A stretch of 64,000 bases of DNA. Source: JAKACA01 sp052143575. GTDB taxonomy: Bacteria > Actinomycetota > Acidimicrobiia > Acidimicrobiales > Bog-793. A model generated the notes under the pieces. It saw only the letters and a list, made by a program, of their open reading frames with translations. It was not told where the DNA came from and did no database searches. The stretch is from NCBI GenBank assembly GCA_052143575.1, contig JBKQSP010000031.1, forward strand, positions 1-64,000, read 5' to 3'. A program made the translations under genes and the position numbers. Positions 42,585 to 51,217 of the stretch are shown here, piece after piece; within the stretch, counting starts at the first letter, position 1, and each line of letters starts with the position of its first letter.

Positions 42585-44177
42585 GTGAACGAGCGTCTCC
42601 GGCCGCACGTCGACATCGACGCCTTGCTGGAGCGGACACGTCTGGCAGCAAGCCCGATGGCGTGCGAGGCGTGCCTGCCCGAGATCACACGGGCGCTCGA
42701 GACGGTGACGTCCCCCGGCGATCGGGCCCGACTGCTCATCTGCCGGGCCCGCGTGCGCTCCCATCAGTCGCGCGACCGGGAGGCGTGCGAGGACGCCGCC
42801 GGCGCCATGGCGCTGTTCGAGCTCTCGGGCGACACGGAGCTGGCGGTCGACGCCGCCAGCCTCGGTGCAGCTCATGCCTCCACCTTTGGCGACGTCTCGC
42901 TCGCCTCGGAGCTGGCGGCAAAGAGCATCGTGGGCCTGGACTCGGTCGCCGACGACCGTCTCCGCATGGAGATCACGAACCGCCTCGGCGTCTTCTGCTA
43001 CCACTACCTGGACTACGACCGGGCCGTTGAGCAGTTCGAGCTCTCACTCGCCGCCGCCGAGCGCCTCGGTGACCGCGACCGGGTCTGCCGCGAGCTCTAC
43101 AACCTCACCGAGGCCCTGCTGCTTGCCTCGCAGCAGCAGGCGGCGACCCACCCGGAGCTCGAAACGGAACGGCTCGAGCGGGCCGAGGCGATGGCACGAC
43201 GGTTGCTGGGCGAGGAGAAGGCGGTGATGAGCCCGCGGCTCGGGAACCACCGCCTCCTCGCCGAGGTCCTCTGCGACCTGGGCCGCGTGGAGGAGGCCCT
43301 GCAGGTGCTGGACGACTTCCGACGCCAAGCGGGCGTCGCCACCTCCGAGGCTCCGTGCCTCGACCTCGCCTGGGTCGAGGCACGATGTCTCCGCCTGGCG
43401 GGCCGGGTGGAGGAGGCCCTCGCGGCGGCCTGCCGCGACGTGCTGATCATCGAAGCGAGTGGCGACGAGCACGACTTGATGCTTGCCCTCGAGGAGAGGG
43501 CAGCCTGCGAGGAGGCCGCCGGCGAACTCAGCCGTGCCCTGGCGGACGCCCGAGAAGTCAAGCGGCACATGTGGGAGATACACCAGCGCCAGACCGGACA
43601 GCTCGTGCAGCAGGTGTGGGCGCGCGTGGACATCGAGCGGGAACACCGGAGCCTGCAGACTCAGGCGGCAGAAGCGACCCGGTCCGCTGAAGAGGACGCA
43701 CTCACCGGCATCGGCAACCGGCGGCTGCTGGCGCGTTTCCTCGACGACGAGGCCGAACAGCAGAGCGAAGTGGCATGGATCATCGCCGACATCGACTCTT
43801 TCAAGGAGATCAACGACACCTTCGGCCATGACGCCGGCGATGCCGTCCTGCAGCACGTCGCCCGCCTCTTCTCGACCAAGACGCGAAACGGCCAGCTGGC
43901 CATCCGCTACGGCGGCGACGAGTTCGTGGTGGCGCTGCCCGGCGTCGACCTCTCGGGCGCTTACGGGTTCGCCGAGCGGCTGCGCCTCGCCGTCTGCGGT
44001 CTCGACTGGACAACGGTCGCCCCGGCGCTGCACGTGACGGTGAGTCTCGGGGTTGCCTGCGGTCCGGTGAAAGGCTGGCAGGGAGCCCTCACTGCCGCCG
44101 ACGGGCGACTCCTCGCCGCCAAGCGGCGAGGAAGGAACGCCGTCGTCATGGCGTCCAGCTCTGCCTTCGTCGCTTGA
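42585..44177 (+). CDS. TPR-GGDEF protein (diguanylate cyclase)
   Basis: 530 residues from the GTG at 42585; no ribosome binding site is clear, so the transcript may be leaderless. The N-terminal part (about 1-345) is helical, with TPR-like repeats such as DYDRAVEQFELSLAAAERLGDRDRV and GRVEEALQVLDDFRRQAG. A coiled linker (about 330-370) leads to the GGDEF domain (about 372-520), with DALTGIGNRRLL, IADIDSFKEINDTFGHDAGDAVL and an intact active site YGGDEFVV. The inhibitory I-site Arg-x-x-Asp is not conserved: the region reads TRNGQL. It should make cyclic di-GMP in the cytoplasm, under control of a protein partner bound by the TPR. Confidence 0.9.
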   Translation: MNERLRPHVDIDALLERTRLAASPMACEACLPEITRALETVTSPGDRARLLICRARVRSHQSRDREACEDAAGAMALFELSGDTELAVDAASLGAAHASTFGDVSLASELAAKSIVGLDSVADDRLRMEITNRLGVFCYHYLDYDRAVEQFELSLAAAERLGDRDRVCRELYNLTEALLLASQQQAATHPELETERLERAEAMARRLLGEEKAVMSPRLGNHRLLAEVLCDLGRVEEALQVLDDFRRQAGVATSEAPCLDLAWVEARCLRLAGRVEEALAAACRDVLIIEASGDEHDLMLALEERAACEEAAGELSRALADAREVKRHMWEIHQRQTGQLVQQVWARVDIEREHRSLQTQAAEATRSAEEDALTGIGNRRLLARFLDDEAEQQSEVAWIIADIDSFKEINDTFGHDAGDAVLQHVARLFSTKTRNGQLAIRYGGDEFVVALPGVDLSGAYGFAERLRLAVCGLDWTTVAPALHVTVSLGVACGPVKGWQGALTAADGRLLAAKRRGRNAVVMASSSAFVA

Positions 44178-44451
44178 CGGGGCGTGTGGGCGGCTGATCA
44201 GGCCGCGGCCGCGCCCGCCGCGAGCCTGTTCCCACGCGTGTTGCGGGATCAGCTCAGCGTTGTCCAGACTGCGAGACTCCGCAGTGCCGCGCCGCTCGTC
44301 CCGATGCGCAGAGCCGAAGCCACCGCCTCAACGGTGCCGTTCAGCCGCCCGGTCTTTCTCATCAGCGCGTCGCAGATGAACCCACGTCTTCGCTGGCCAG
44401 CAAGCAGGATACAGCGCATGCTGGTGGTGCAAGAGCGAGAAAGGGACGAGA
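44178..44451. other. Non-coding gap ahead of the MarR/MFS operon
   Basis: 274 bases. No coding signal in either strand was convincing; a 71-codon minus-strand frame here has no ribosome binding site. No clear hairpin follows the diguanylate cyclase stop. Confidence 0.4.
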
Positions 44452-44933
44452 TTGCCGCCAGCACGCGGTGCGACCGAGGTCCCGGAGCTCGAGGCGACTG
44501 CAGCCGGCGGGGACGTGTCCGTCCACCTCCGCATGGCCATCATCCGGCTCTCCCGACGGCTCGAAGAGACCTCTGCGGGTGCCGCGCTGACCTCCGCAGA
44601 GACGACCGTGCTCGCGACGAGCGCCCTACGTGGGCCGGTAGGCCTCTCCGCGCTCGCCCGGGCGGAGGGGATGAGCCCGAGCATGCTGGCCGGGGTCGTC
44701 CGCCAGCTCGAGAGGTTCGGATTGATCGTCGGCGGAGCGACCCGGACGATCGCGGCGCCGCGCTGGCGGCCAACTCGGCTGGCAAGCGGCTGCACGAGCA
44801 GATCGGCGCCGAACGCAGTGACGTCGTGAGCGCGCTGATCGCCGGAATCTCTCCTCGTGGGCAAGCAGCGCTTCGTGCCGGCCCGGCGGCGCTCGAGGGA
44901 GTCGCCAAGCGTGTCGAGGGGAGTGGCCCTTGA
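44452..44933 (+). pseudogene. MarR family regulator broken by one frameshift
   Basis: The gene starts at a TTG with AAGGG upstream. The first frame gives a MarR domain up to the recognition helix: SAETTVLATSALRGPVGLSALARAEGMSPSMLAGVVRQLERFGLIV. Near 44725-44735 homology moves to another frame: RRSDPDDRGAALAANSAGKRLHEQIGAERSDVV, the wing and dimerisation helix, ending at TGA 44931-44933. One missing or extra base in a GC-rich stretch explains it. It is either a recent pseudogene or a sequencing error. Its stop overlaps the MFS start (TTGA), so it was the repressor of that operon. Confidence 0.75.
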
Positions 44934-46228
44934 GACACCGCCTGCGCCGGCTCGTCCGGCAGACCTTCTCCTCGCTCAAAGTCCACAACTACCGCCTCTA
45001 CTTTACCGGGCAGTCGATCTCGCTCGTGGGCACCTGGATGCAGACGACCGCACAGGCGTGGCTGGTGCTCACCCTCACCCACTCGGCCGTCGACCTCGGG
45101 TACGTCGTGGCGCTCCAGACGCTCCCAGTCCTGCTCTTCGCCTCCTACGGCGGCGTCATTGCAGACAGGGTCGACAAGCGCCGGCTGATGGTGCTGCTGC
45201 AGACCTGCATGGGTCTCCAGGCGCTCACGCTCGGAATGCTCACCGTTCTCGGCATCGTGCGGCTCTGGGAGGTCTGCGCCCTCGCCGTCGTGCTGGGCCT
45301 GAACAACACGTTCGAGAATCCCTCCCGGCAGGCCTTCGTCCGCGAGATGGTGGGGCGGCAGGAGCTACGCAACGCTGTCACCCTGAACTCTGTGACCGCT
45401 AATGCCGCCCGCGCCGTCGGGCCGGCGATCGCCGGGATCCTCATCGCCACGGTCGGCGAAGGGATCTGCTTCCTGTGCAATGCGGCGAGCTTCGCGGCAG
45501 TCGTGACCTCGCTGCTCGTCATGGACCGCTCGGCACTGCAGCCGACCCAACCAGAGCCACGGGCGAAGGGCCAGTTGCGGGAAGGCTTCGCCTACGTCGC
45601 CCACACGACGGACATCGCAGTACCGCTCGTGATGATGGCACTGGTCGGCATGCTCGCCTATGAGTTCCAGGTCTCGCTCCCGGTGCTCGCGAAGAACACC
45701 TTCCACGGCGGCTCGGAGGCCTATGGCTTCATGACGGCGGCGATGGGCATCGGGGCGGTAGCTGGGGGCCTGCTCACGGCTGCGCGGGGCAGGACCGGGA
45801 TCAGGCCGATGATCGTCTCCGCCATCGGTTTCGGGCTCGCCATCCTGTTCACTGCGCTCGCGCCGGCAATCTGGCTGTCCTACATCGGGCTGCTGTTTGT
45901 CGGCTGGGCAAGCGTGTCCTTCGTGTCCATAGGGAACTCGACGATCCAGCTTGCGGCGGCACCCAACATGCGAGGACGTGCGCTGGCCCTCTGGCAGCTT
46001 GGCTTCCAGGGAACGACACCGGTCGGGGGGCCGCTGATCGGCTGGGTGATCGAGGAGTCCGATGCCCGGATCGGCATGGTGGTAGGCGCTCTCTCCTGCT
46101 TTGTGGCCGCCGCCGGCGGGGCACTCCTGTCACGCCACCGGCTCGTCTCGGCGCCGCTCGACAGACGGGAGACTTCGGGTATCGACGTCACCGACCTGGA
46201 GCCGCCGCTCGGCTTGGACACTCGGTAG
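44930..46228 (+). CDS. MFS exporter, enterobactin-exporter (EntS/DHA3)-like
   Basis: 432 residues from the TTG at 44930. About 12 membrane helices. The N-terminus has the DHA3 signature FSSLKVHNYRLYFTGQSISLVGTWMQTTAQAWLVL, and the first loop reads GGVIADRVDKRRLM. NNTFENPSRQAFVREMVGR is a second conserved block of this group. Family members export siderophores, macrolides or other hydrophobic compounds by proton antiport. It is translationally coupled to the broken MarR gene, so it may now be deregulated. Confidence 0.92.
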   Translation: MRHRLRRLVRQTFSSLKVHNYRLYFTGQSISLVGTWMQTTAQAWLVLTLTHSAVDLGYVVALQTLPVLLFASYGGVIADRVDKRRLMVLLQTCMGLQALTLGMLTVLGIVRLWEVCALAVVLGLNNTFENPSRQAFVREMVGRQELRNAVTLNSVTANAARAVGPAIAGILIATVGEGICFLCNAASFAAVVTSLLVMDRSALQPTQPEPRAKGQLREGFAYVAHTTDIAVPLVMMALVGMLAYEFQVSLPVLAKNTFHGGSEAYGFMTAAMGIGAVAGGLLTAARGRTGIRPMIVSAIGFGLAILFTALAPAIWLSYIGLLFVGWASVSFVSIGNSTIQLAAAPNMRGRALALWQLGFQGTTPVGGPLIGWVIEESDARIGMVVGALSCFVAAAGGALLSRHRLVSAPLDRRETSGIDVTDLEPPLGLDTR

Positions 46229-46364
46229 TAAGGCGCAGGGCGGAGCTGCAAGGTCTGTCCTGCCCTCGAGGCACCGCCGATTTCGACCGCAAAAGGCCAC
46301 CCCACGCCTGGCAACAAACAAAGCACGGCGCGGAAACACCTCACCTGTGTGCGAGGCTTGCGAC

Positions 46365-47117
46365 GTGGAGAGCCGAGAGCTTCGCGACTGTCTCGAAGCC
46401 GACTTTCGTCGCCTGCGCGACGTCGCCGCCGGGGCCGACCTGGATGCTGCCGTTCCCAGCTGCTCTGGCTGGACGATGGCCGACCTCCTGCGTCACGTCG
46501 GAGCCGTCTACCTGCACAAGGTCGAGTGCATGCGCCTCGGCCGCCAGCCCGACGAGTGGCCGCCGGAGGGCTTGAATGACGAGCCCCCGCTGAGCTTGCT
46601 CGACCGCAGCTATGCGGCGCTCAGCGAGGAGTTCGCCAACCGCCGGGCGGAGGATGGCGCCTTTACCTGGTACGAGCCTGACCAAAGCGTGGGGTTCTGG
46701 ATCCGGCGCATGGCGCAGGAGACGGTCATCCACCGGGTCGACGCCGAGCTGGGGGCAGGGGCGTCGATCGCTCCGATAGCCGCCGACCTGGCCGCCGACG
46801 GCATCGACGAGCTCCTCGTGGTGTTCGTCCAGTACGCCACGACAACCTGGCCGGAGGACTTCGGCGAATTGCTGGACTCGGCCGCTGAGCGCACGATCGC
46901 CGTCGCCACCCCAGAGCGATCATGGCTGCTCCACCTCGGCAGCAACGGAGTGCGGGTGGAAGCGCCCAACGTGGACCGTCCTGATGCCACCGTGAAGGGG
47001 TCGGCGCCGGACGTCCTCCTCTGGCTCTGGAACCGCCGCCGCGAGGGCACGGCGACTGCCGGCGACGAGGAGACGATCGAGCTGCTGGGCAAGGTGCTCG
47101 TGGAAAGCACGCAGTAG
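46365..47117 (+). CDS. Mycothiol-dependent maleylpyruvate isomerase family protein (DinB fold)
   Basis: 250 residues from the GTG at 46365 (GCGAGG 8 bases upstream); a GTG at 46347 is an alternative. The helical N-terminal domain has VPSCSGWTMADLLRHVGAVYLHKVE, where His and later residues form the metal site, and FWIRRMAQETVIHRVDAELGAG, the second conserved block. The C-terminal part (about 165-250) is the MDMPI domain with DATVKGSAPDVLLWLWNR. These proteins use mycothiol or act as mycothiol-dependent transferases in Actinomycetota. The substrate is unknown. Its presence supports an actinobacterial host. Confidence 0.88.
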   Translation: MESRELRDCLEADFRRLRDVAAGADLDAAVPSCSGWTMADLLRHVGAVYLHKVECMRLGRQPDEWPPEGLNDEPPLSLLDRSYAALSEEFANRRAEDGAFTWYEPDQSVGFWIRRMAQETVIHRVDAELGAGASIAPIAADLAADGIDELLVVFVQYATTTWPEDFGELLDSAAERTIAVATPERSWLLHLGSNGVRVEAPNVDRPDATVKGSAPDVLLWLWNRRREGTATAGDEETIELLGKVLVESTQ

Positions 47118-47396
47118 CGGGAGGGGCCGCTCTCAGGGGACGCGATGACGGAGTGGGCGGGACGAGCCGCCGCGGCGACGGCGGCGGCGGGCGTGGGACC
47201 TTCGGCCCTGTGCAGCCGCTCTCCGGAGACGTACCGTGCCTAGGCAGACGAGGTGTGCCGATGGCGGTCCGACCTGCCAACGACGGCGACGCCGGCCATT
47301 GGCCTGCCCCGAGGGACGTCTGAGCTCCGCCAGACGCCGTTCGCAACGACGTGCAGACCACGTGACCCGAACCGGTCGCGGAAAGGAGAACGACCC
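47118..47396. other. Non-coding gap ahead of the aldehyde dehydrogenase gene
   Basis: 279 bases, GC-rich, with a GCC/GGC-rich stretch near 47165-47195 that could fold. No ORF or operator is evident. Confidence 0.4.
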
Positions 47397-48842
47397 ATGG
47401 ACGAGAACCTGGAACGGTATCGGCCGCTGTTCATCGGCGGAGAGTGGGTCGAGTCGATCGACGGCAGGACCGACGACGACATCAACCCGGCGACGGGAAA
47501 GGCGATTGCCAAGGTCGCCGTCGCCGTCAGCAAGGACGTCGAGCTCGCCGTGAACGCCGCGCAACGTGCCTACGACGAGGTGTGGCTCGATACTCCCCCG
47601 AAGCAGCGCGCCGCCATGCTCCTGAAGCTGGCCGACGCCATCGATGCCCATGCTTCCGAGCTCGCCAGGCTCGAGTCCCTCGACGTCGGCAAGCCGATCT
47701 CCGTGGCGCAGGCGGACGTGCCGTTCATCTCGGATTGCCTGCGTTTCTACGCCGGGGCTGCTCGCTGCCCGGAGGGCAAGTCCAGCGGTGAGTACGAGAA
47801 GGGCTACACGAGCATCATCCGCCGCGAGCCCCTCGGGGTCACAGCCGGTATCTGCCCGTGGAACTACCCGCTCATGATGGCGATCTGGAAGATCGGCCCC
47901 GCTTTGGCCGCCGGCAACACGTCGATCGTCAAGCCGGCGCAGATAACGCCGCTCACGACCCTGTACCTGGCCGAGCTGACGGCGGACATCTTCCCGCCCG
48001 GTGTCGTGAACGTGGTGACCGGCCCCGGCGCCGTCATCGGGGAAGCCCTCACTCGGCATCCGGCCGTCCGCCTCGTCTCGGTCACGGGCGACACGTCCAC
48101 GGGCAAGCGCATCGCCGCCGCCTGCGCCGAGACCGTGAAGCGCGCCCACCTCGAGCTGGGTGGGAAAGCACCCGTGGTGGTCTTCGACGACGCCGACGTT
48201 CAGGCCATCGTCGACACCATCAAGTTCGCCGGCTTCACGAACACGGGTCAGGACTGCACTGCGTCCTGCCGCGTCATCGCAGGCCCGAAGATCTACGACG
48301 AGCTGCTGGCGTCGCTCGTGCCCGCCGTCGAGTCGATCAAGCTCGGCGACACGGGCGACCCCTCGGTCGAGATGGGGCCGCTCGTCTCGGCCAAGCAGCG
48401 CGAGAGCGTCAAAGGCTTCGTCGACCGGGCCCGCAAGGCGGGTGCCACGGTCCTCACCGGTGGCGAGGAGATCGAGGGAGACGGTTTCCACTACCAGCCG
48501 ACCGTCATCGTCGACGTGGACCAGAAGGCCGAGATCGTCCAGCAGGAGGTCTTCGGGCCTGTCGTGTCCGTGCAACGCTTCTCCGACGAGGAGCAGGCGG
48601 TGGCCTGGGCGAACGACGTGGACTACGGCTTGGCGTCATCGGTCTGGAGCCGTGACAGCTCACGGGCGATGCGCGTGGCTCGCCACCTGCAGTACGGAAC
48701 GGTCTGGATCAACAGTCACTTCTTGCTCACGCCGGAGATGCCTCACGGCGGCTACAAGCAGAGTGGCTACGGCAAGGACATGTCGATGTACTCGGTCGAG
48801 GACTACACCCAGATCAAGCACGTCATGATGCCCTTGGTGTAG
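47397..48842 (+). CDS. Aldehyde dehydrogenase, gamma-aminobutyraldehyde type
   Basis: 481 residues from the ATG at 47397 with AAAGGAG upstream; the frame to 47253 is unsupported. NAD-dependent aldehyde dehydrogenase fold: PWNYPLMMAIWKIGPALAAGN, VSVTGDTSTGKRIA, catalytic Glu in LELGGKAPVVVFDDAD, and catalytic Cys in NTGQDCTASCRVI. The GQDCTA context and PHGGYKQSGYGKDMSMYSVEDYTQIKHV tail fit the aminobutyraldehyde dehydrogenase group, which oxidises 4-aminobutanal from putrescine to GABA. No putrescine transaminase gene is adjacent, so the pathway is an inference from family similarity. Confidence 0.93.
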   Translation: MDENLERYRPLFIGGEWVESIDGRTDDDINPATGKAIAKVAVAVSKDVELAVNAAQRAYDEVWLDTPPKQRAAMLLKLADAIDAHASELARLESLDVGKPISVAQADVPFISDCLRFYAGAARCPEGKSSGEYEKGYTSIIRREPLGVTAGICPWNYPLMMAIWKIGPALAAGNTSIVKPAQITPLTTLYLAELTADIFPPGVVNVVTGPGAVIGEALTRHPAVRLVSVTGDTSTGKRIAAACAETVKRAHLELGGKAPVVVFDDADVQAIVDTIKFAGFTNTGQDCTASCRVIAGPKIYDELLASLVPAVESIKLGDTGDPSVEMGPLVSAKQRESVKGFVDRARKAGATVLTGGEEIEGDGFHYQPTVIVDVDQKAEIVQQEVFGPVVSVQRFSDEEQAVAWANDVDYGLASSVWSRDSSRAMRVARHLQYGTVWINSHFLLTPEMPHGGYKQSGYGKDMSMYSVEDYTQIKHVMMPLV

Positions 48843-48857
48843 AAGCAGCCCCGCATG

Positions 48858-48895
48858 GGTGACACGCCGGAAACATGAGCTGCCGGCGTGTCACC
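48858..48895. terminator. Terminator after the aldehyde dehydrogenase gene
   Basis: A perfect 13-bp stem: left arm 48858-48870 (GGTGACACGCCGG), right arm 48883-48895, with a 12-base loop, 16 bases after the stop at 48842. The facing genes at 48907-49594 are on the minus strand, so it may work in both directions. Confidence 0.75.
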
Positions 48896-48906
48896 GGGCA
48901 CGAAGC

Positions 48907-49059
48907 TCAGGTGTTGCGCCGGTTCCTGGCGCGGTCGATTCCACTGCTTCGCGACTGCGCCTCGAGCCATTGCCGGGCGCGTTCCAGTCGTCGCTCGTTC
49001 GGGACGTGACCCCCCTGCGGACCGTCGGTCTGAGCCCCGCAGCGCCGGCAGACGGCCAT
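48907..49059 (-). CDS. Small hypothetical protein with a Cys-x-x-Cys motif
   Basis: 50 residues from the ATG at 49059. It starts MAVCRRCGAQTDGPQGG, a half zinc-ribbon-like CxxC, and continues with a charged helix RRLERARQWLEAQSRS. The upstream frame to 49482 shows no conserved features. It is uncertain whether this is translated. Confidence 0.35.
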   Translation of the reverse strand: MAVCRRCGAQTDGPQGGHVPNERRLERARQWLEAQSRSSGIDRARNRRNT

Positions 49060-49240
49060 CCACCCGTTCGTCTCGGGGGCGTGGTGCTCGTCGAGCCGAG
49101 AACCGAGCTGCACCGCCTCAGGGGAGGCCACGGCGTCCACAGGCCCGGCTCGGTCGACAACTGGCTGTTCGGTCACCACGAGGTTGCCCTCGTGTGTCGC
49201 CGTGACGGGTGAACGCTTGAGCGGGCGAGTCGAGGTGAGC

Positions 49241-49594
49241 TCATCGGGCTGAGCGGATTCCCACCGCTGGCGCGGCGCGAAAACGAGCGCTCGCAACGTT
49301 GGCGCGGTCGACGCAGCGACCGAGGTACCACCACGCAGACATGAGGTCAGCCTGTCTGATCGACCAGCAGATCTCGTCACCCTCGATCCTCGGCAGCTGG
49401 GAGGCCGGGCGACCTTCGAAGACGGACTTCGCCGGGTCCCGCTGAGAGAAGGCCTCCACCCAGCAGCGGTCGGGGCGCTCACTCAACCCCAACTGCAGAT
49501 GCAGCGTGTCGTCGGACAGAGTGCCTCGCCGCTTGCCGCTGATCACGAGCGGCCGGAACCTCGGCGAAAGCGGCGTGAGTGGGACGGGTCCCAC
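49241..49594 (-). CDS. Hypothetical protein
   Basis: 117 residues from a GTG at 49594; a second GTG at about 49545 is possible. The central part looks like a real folded protein: DDTLHLQLGLSERPDRCWVEAF, PRIEGDEICWSIRQADLMSAWWYLGRCVDRAN. No family was recognised. The last 20 residues are Ala/Arg-rich and may be the result of a frame change at the 3' end. The protein seems cytoplasmic. Confidence 0.5.
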   Translation of the reverse strand: MGPVPLTPLSPRFRPLVISGKRRGTLSDDTLHLQLGLSERPDRCWVEAFSQRDPAKSVFEGRPASQLPRIEGDEICWSIRQADLMSAWWYLGRCVDRANVASARFRAAPAVGIRSAR

Positions 49595-49827
49595 GGGGAC
49601 CCCCGATCTCCTCCGAACGCGCGGAGGTGTGCTCTGTCTCGAATGAGACGTACCTCAACTGTAGCTCTCCCGCGTCGCCAGCCCTCTCCAACCCTGAGAT
49701 TGCCGCCTCCCTGGCCGACTCGAGGCTCTGGACGTGCCGATCTTCATGCCGGCCTCACGTCGACGGTGAGGCCGCCCGTGGCGGGAAAGGCTGGCGCGGC
49801 CTGCCGGAAACCGTCCACTCTGGTGAC

Positions 49828-50442
49828 ATGGCAGACGACCGCGAGACGGGGTCCGGCGACGGAAGCGACACCGAGCCGCAGGAGGAAGGCGTCACTCGCC
49901 GCTTCGGATGGTCCGACATGTTCGTCCATCCCGAGGACGACCCCCGCAGCGAGGGCGGCTTCGCCGACGAGCGCACGACGCTGGTCGGTTACTTGCGCGA
50001 CTACCGCCTGACCATCGAATTGAAGTGCTCGGGTCTCGACGCCGCCGGTATGGCTCGCCGCTCGGTGGAGCCGTCGAACCTGTCGTTGCTCGGGCTCGTG
50101 CGCCATCTCGCCGACGTGGAGCGTCATTGGTTCCGCCGCGTCCTTGCCGGCGAGGACGCCGCCTCGCTCTACCGTAGCGACGGCGACCCGGAGGCCGCCT
50201 TCAACGGGGCGGTGGCCGACCCGGAGGTCGTGGGATCCGCCTGGGCCGACTGGCGGGAGGAGGTCGGCTTCTCCGAGCACTTCGTCGAGGAGGCTCCGAG
50301 CCTGGACGTGGCCGGCAGCTACGCGGAGGGCAAGATGATCAGCTTGCGCGAGGTGCTCGTCCACATGATCGAGGAGTACGCCCGCCACGCCGGGCATGCC
50401 GACTTCTTGCGCGAACGCATCGACGGACGAGTCGGGCAGTGA
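49828..50442 (+). CDS. DinB family protein, DUF664 (mycothiol transferase-like)
   Basis: 204 residues. The start at 49828 is the first Met near the conserved region. After an acidic N-terminal stretch, the DUF664/DinB helical bundle begins with DERTTLVGYLRDYRLTIELKC. The metal-site His residues are in LLGLVRHLADVERHWFRRVL and MIEEYARHAGHADFLRERIDG. These are the three His of the DinB fold. Related proteins are mycothiol- or bacillithiol-dependent S-transferases in stress response. The upstream frame to 49579 is not conserved. Confidence 0.88.
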   Translation: MADDRETGSGDGSDTEPQEEGVTRRFGWSDMFVHPEDDPRSEGGFADERTTLVGYLRDYRLTIELKCSGLDAAGMARRSVEPSNLSLLGLVRHLADVERHWFRRVLAGEDAASLYRSDGDPEAAFNGAVADPEVVGSAWADWREEVGFSEHFVEEAPSLDVAGSYAEGKMISLREVLVHMIEEYARHAGHADFLRERIDGRVGQ

Positions 50443-50453
50443 CCGCCCACGTA

Positions 50454-51182
50454 TCAGGAGAGGTTTTGGCAGGTCCAGGTGACGGTTCCTGCGATCGACG
50501 GTCCGCTCGTGGCGGAATCGCCCCCGGCCCACGCCTTGGCGAAGGTGAAGGATCCTGACCCGTCGGCGTTCTCCACCATCGTCCAGGTCGTACCGTTCGA
50601 CGGGTTGATCCAGTACGTGAAGTTGCCCGAGCTCAGCGCGGCTGCGCCGATCGTCACCCCACCGCCGCCACCGGCGGTTTGCGTGTACGTTCCGGGACCT
50701 TTGTAGCTGCTGATGTCGGTGTCGACGTCCACGGTTATTGGCGTGTTGCCATAAGGGACCATGCTGATACCGGAGTCCGGCTCGGGAATGTTCCAGATTG
50801 GAGTCGGGCTCCCGACGTAGGTGGTGGCATCGGTTTGCGCCGCGGCCTGGGCGCAATCGAGCCTGGCCCCTGTTTGCAGGTTCGTCAGCTCCTCGCCGGC
50901 TGACCACGACTCCGAGACGGAGGCAGCGCCGTGGATGCTCACCGTGCCCTTCCAAAGGACGGTGTCCCCGACAAGGGTGCTCGGGAGGGACGACGACGTC
51001 GTGGACCCCGCCCCCGGCGACGACGTGGTGGTGGACCCCGCCGTCGATGACGGCGCCGAGGAGGAACCAGCCGCCGTGGTGGACGTGCCGGGCGCGGCAG
51101 GCGAGCTGCACCCACTCAGAAGGGCGAGGCCGACGACCACCATAGCGATGGATGCCGGCTTAGTGAACAAGCTTCGCGACAC
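50454..51182 (-). CDS. Lipoprotein with Ser/Thr linker and beta-rich domain
   Basis: 242 residues from the GTG at 51182, which has GAGGAG about 5 bases upstream and places a normal lipoprotein signal (IAMVVVGLALLSGC). A GTG at 51221 overlaps the stop of the 53599 gene (GTGA) and is an alternative with translational coupling. After Cys, a Ser/Thr/Gly linker of about 45 residues leads to a beta-rich domain (about 75-242) containing TVSIHGAASVSESWSAGEELTN, a Gly-rich turn TAGGGGGVTIGAAAL, and VTWTCQNLS at the end. No family recognised. It probably sits outside the membrane next to the 53599 repeat protein. Confidence 0.8.
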   Translation of the reverse strand: MSRSLFTKPASIAMVVVGLALLSGCSSPAAPGTSTTAAGSSSAPSSTAGSTTTSSPGAGSTTSSSLPSTLVGDTVLWKGTVSIHGAASVSESWSAGEELTNLQTGARLDCAQAAAQTDATTYVGSPTPIWNIPEPDSGISMVPYGNTPITVDVDTDISSYKGPGTYTQTAGGGGGVTIGAAALSSGNFTYWINPSNGTTWTMVENADGSGSFTFAKAWAGGDSATSGPSIAGTVTWTCQNLS

Positions 51183-51217
51183 GCGACTCCTCTTCGGTTC
51201 TCGAGACCTCGGCAGCC

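Noticed and set aside
44184..44933. A complete 249-residue protein in the MarR region
   Set aside because: Only its last about 65 residues are MarR-like; the first part is low-complexity shadow.
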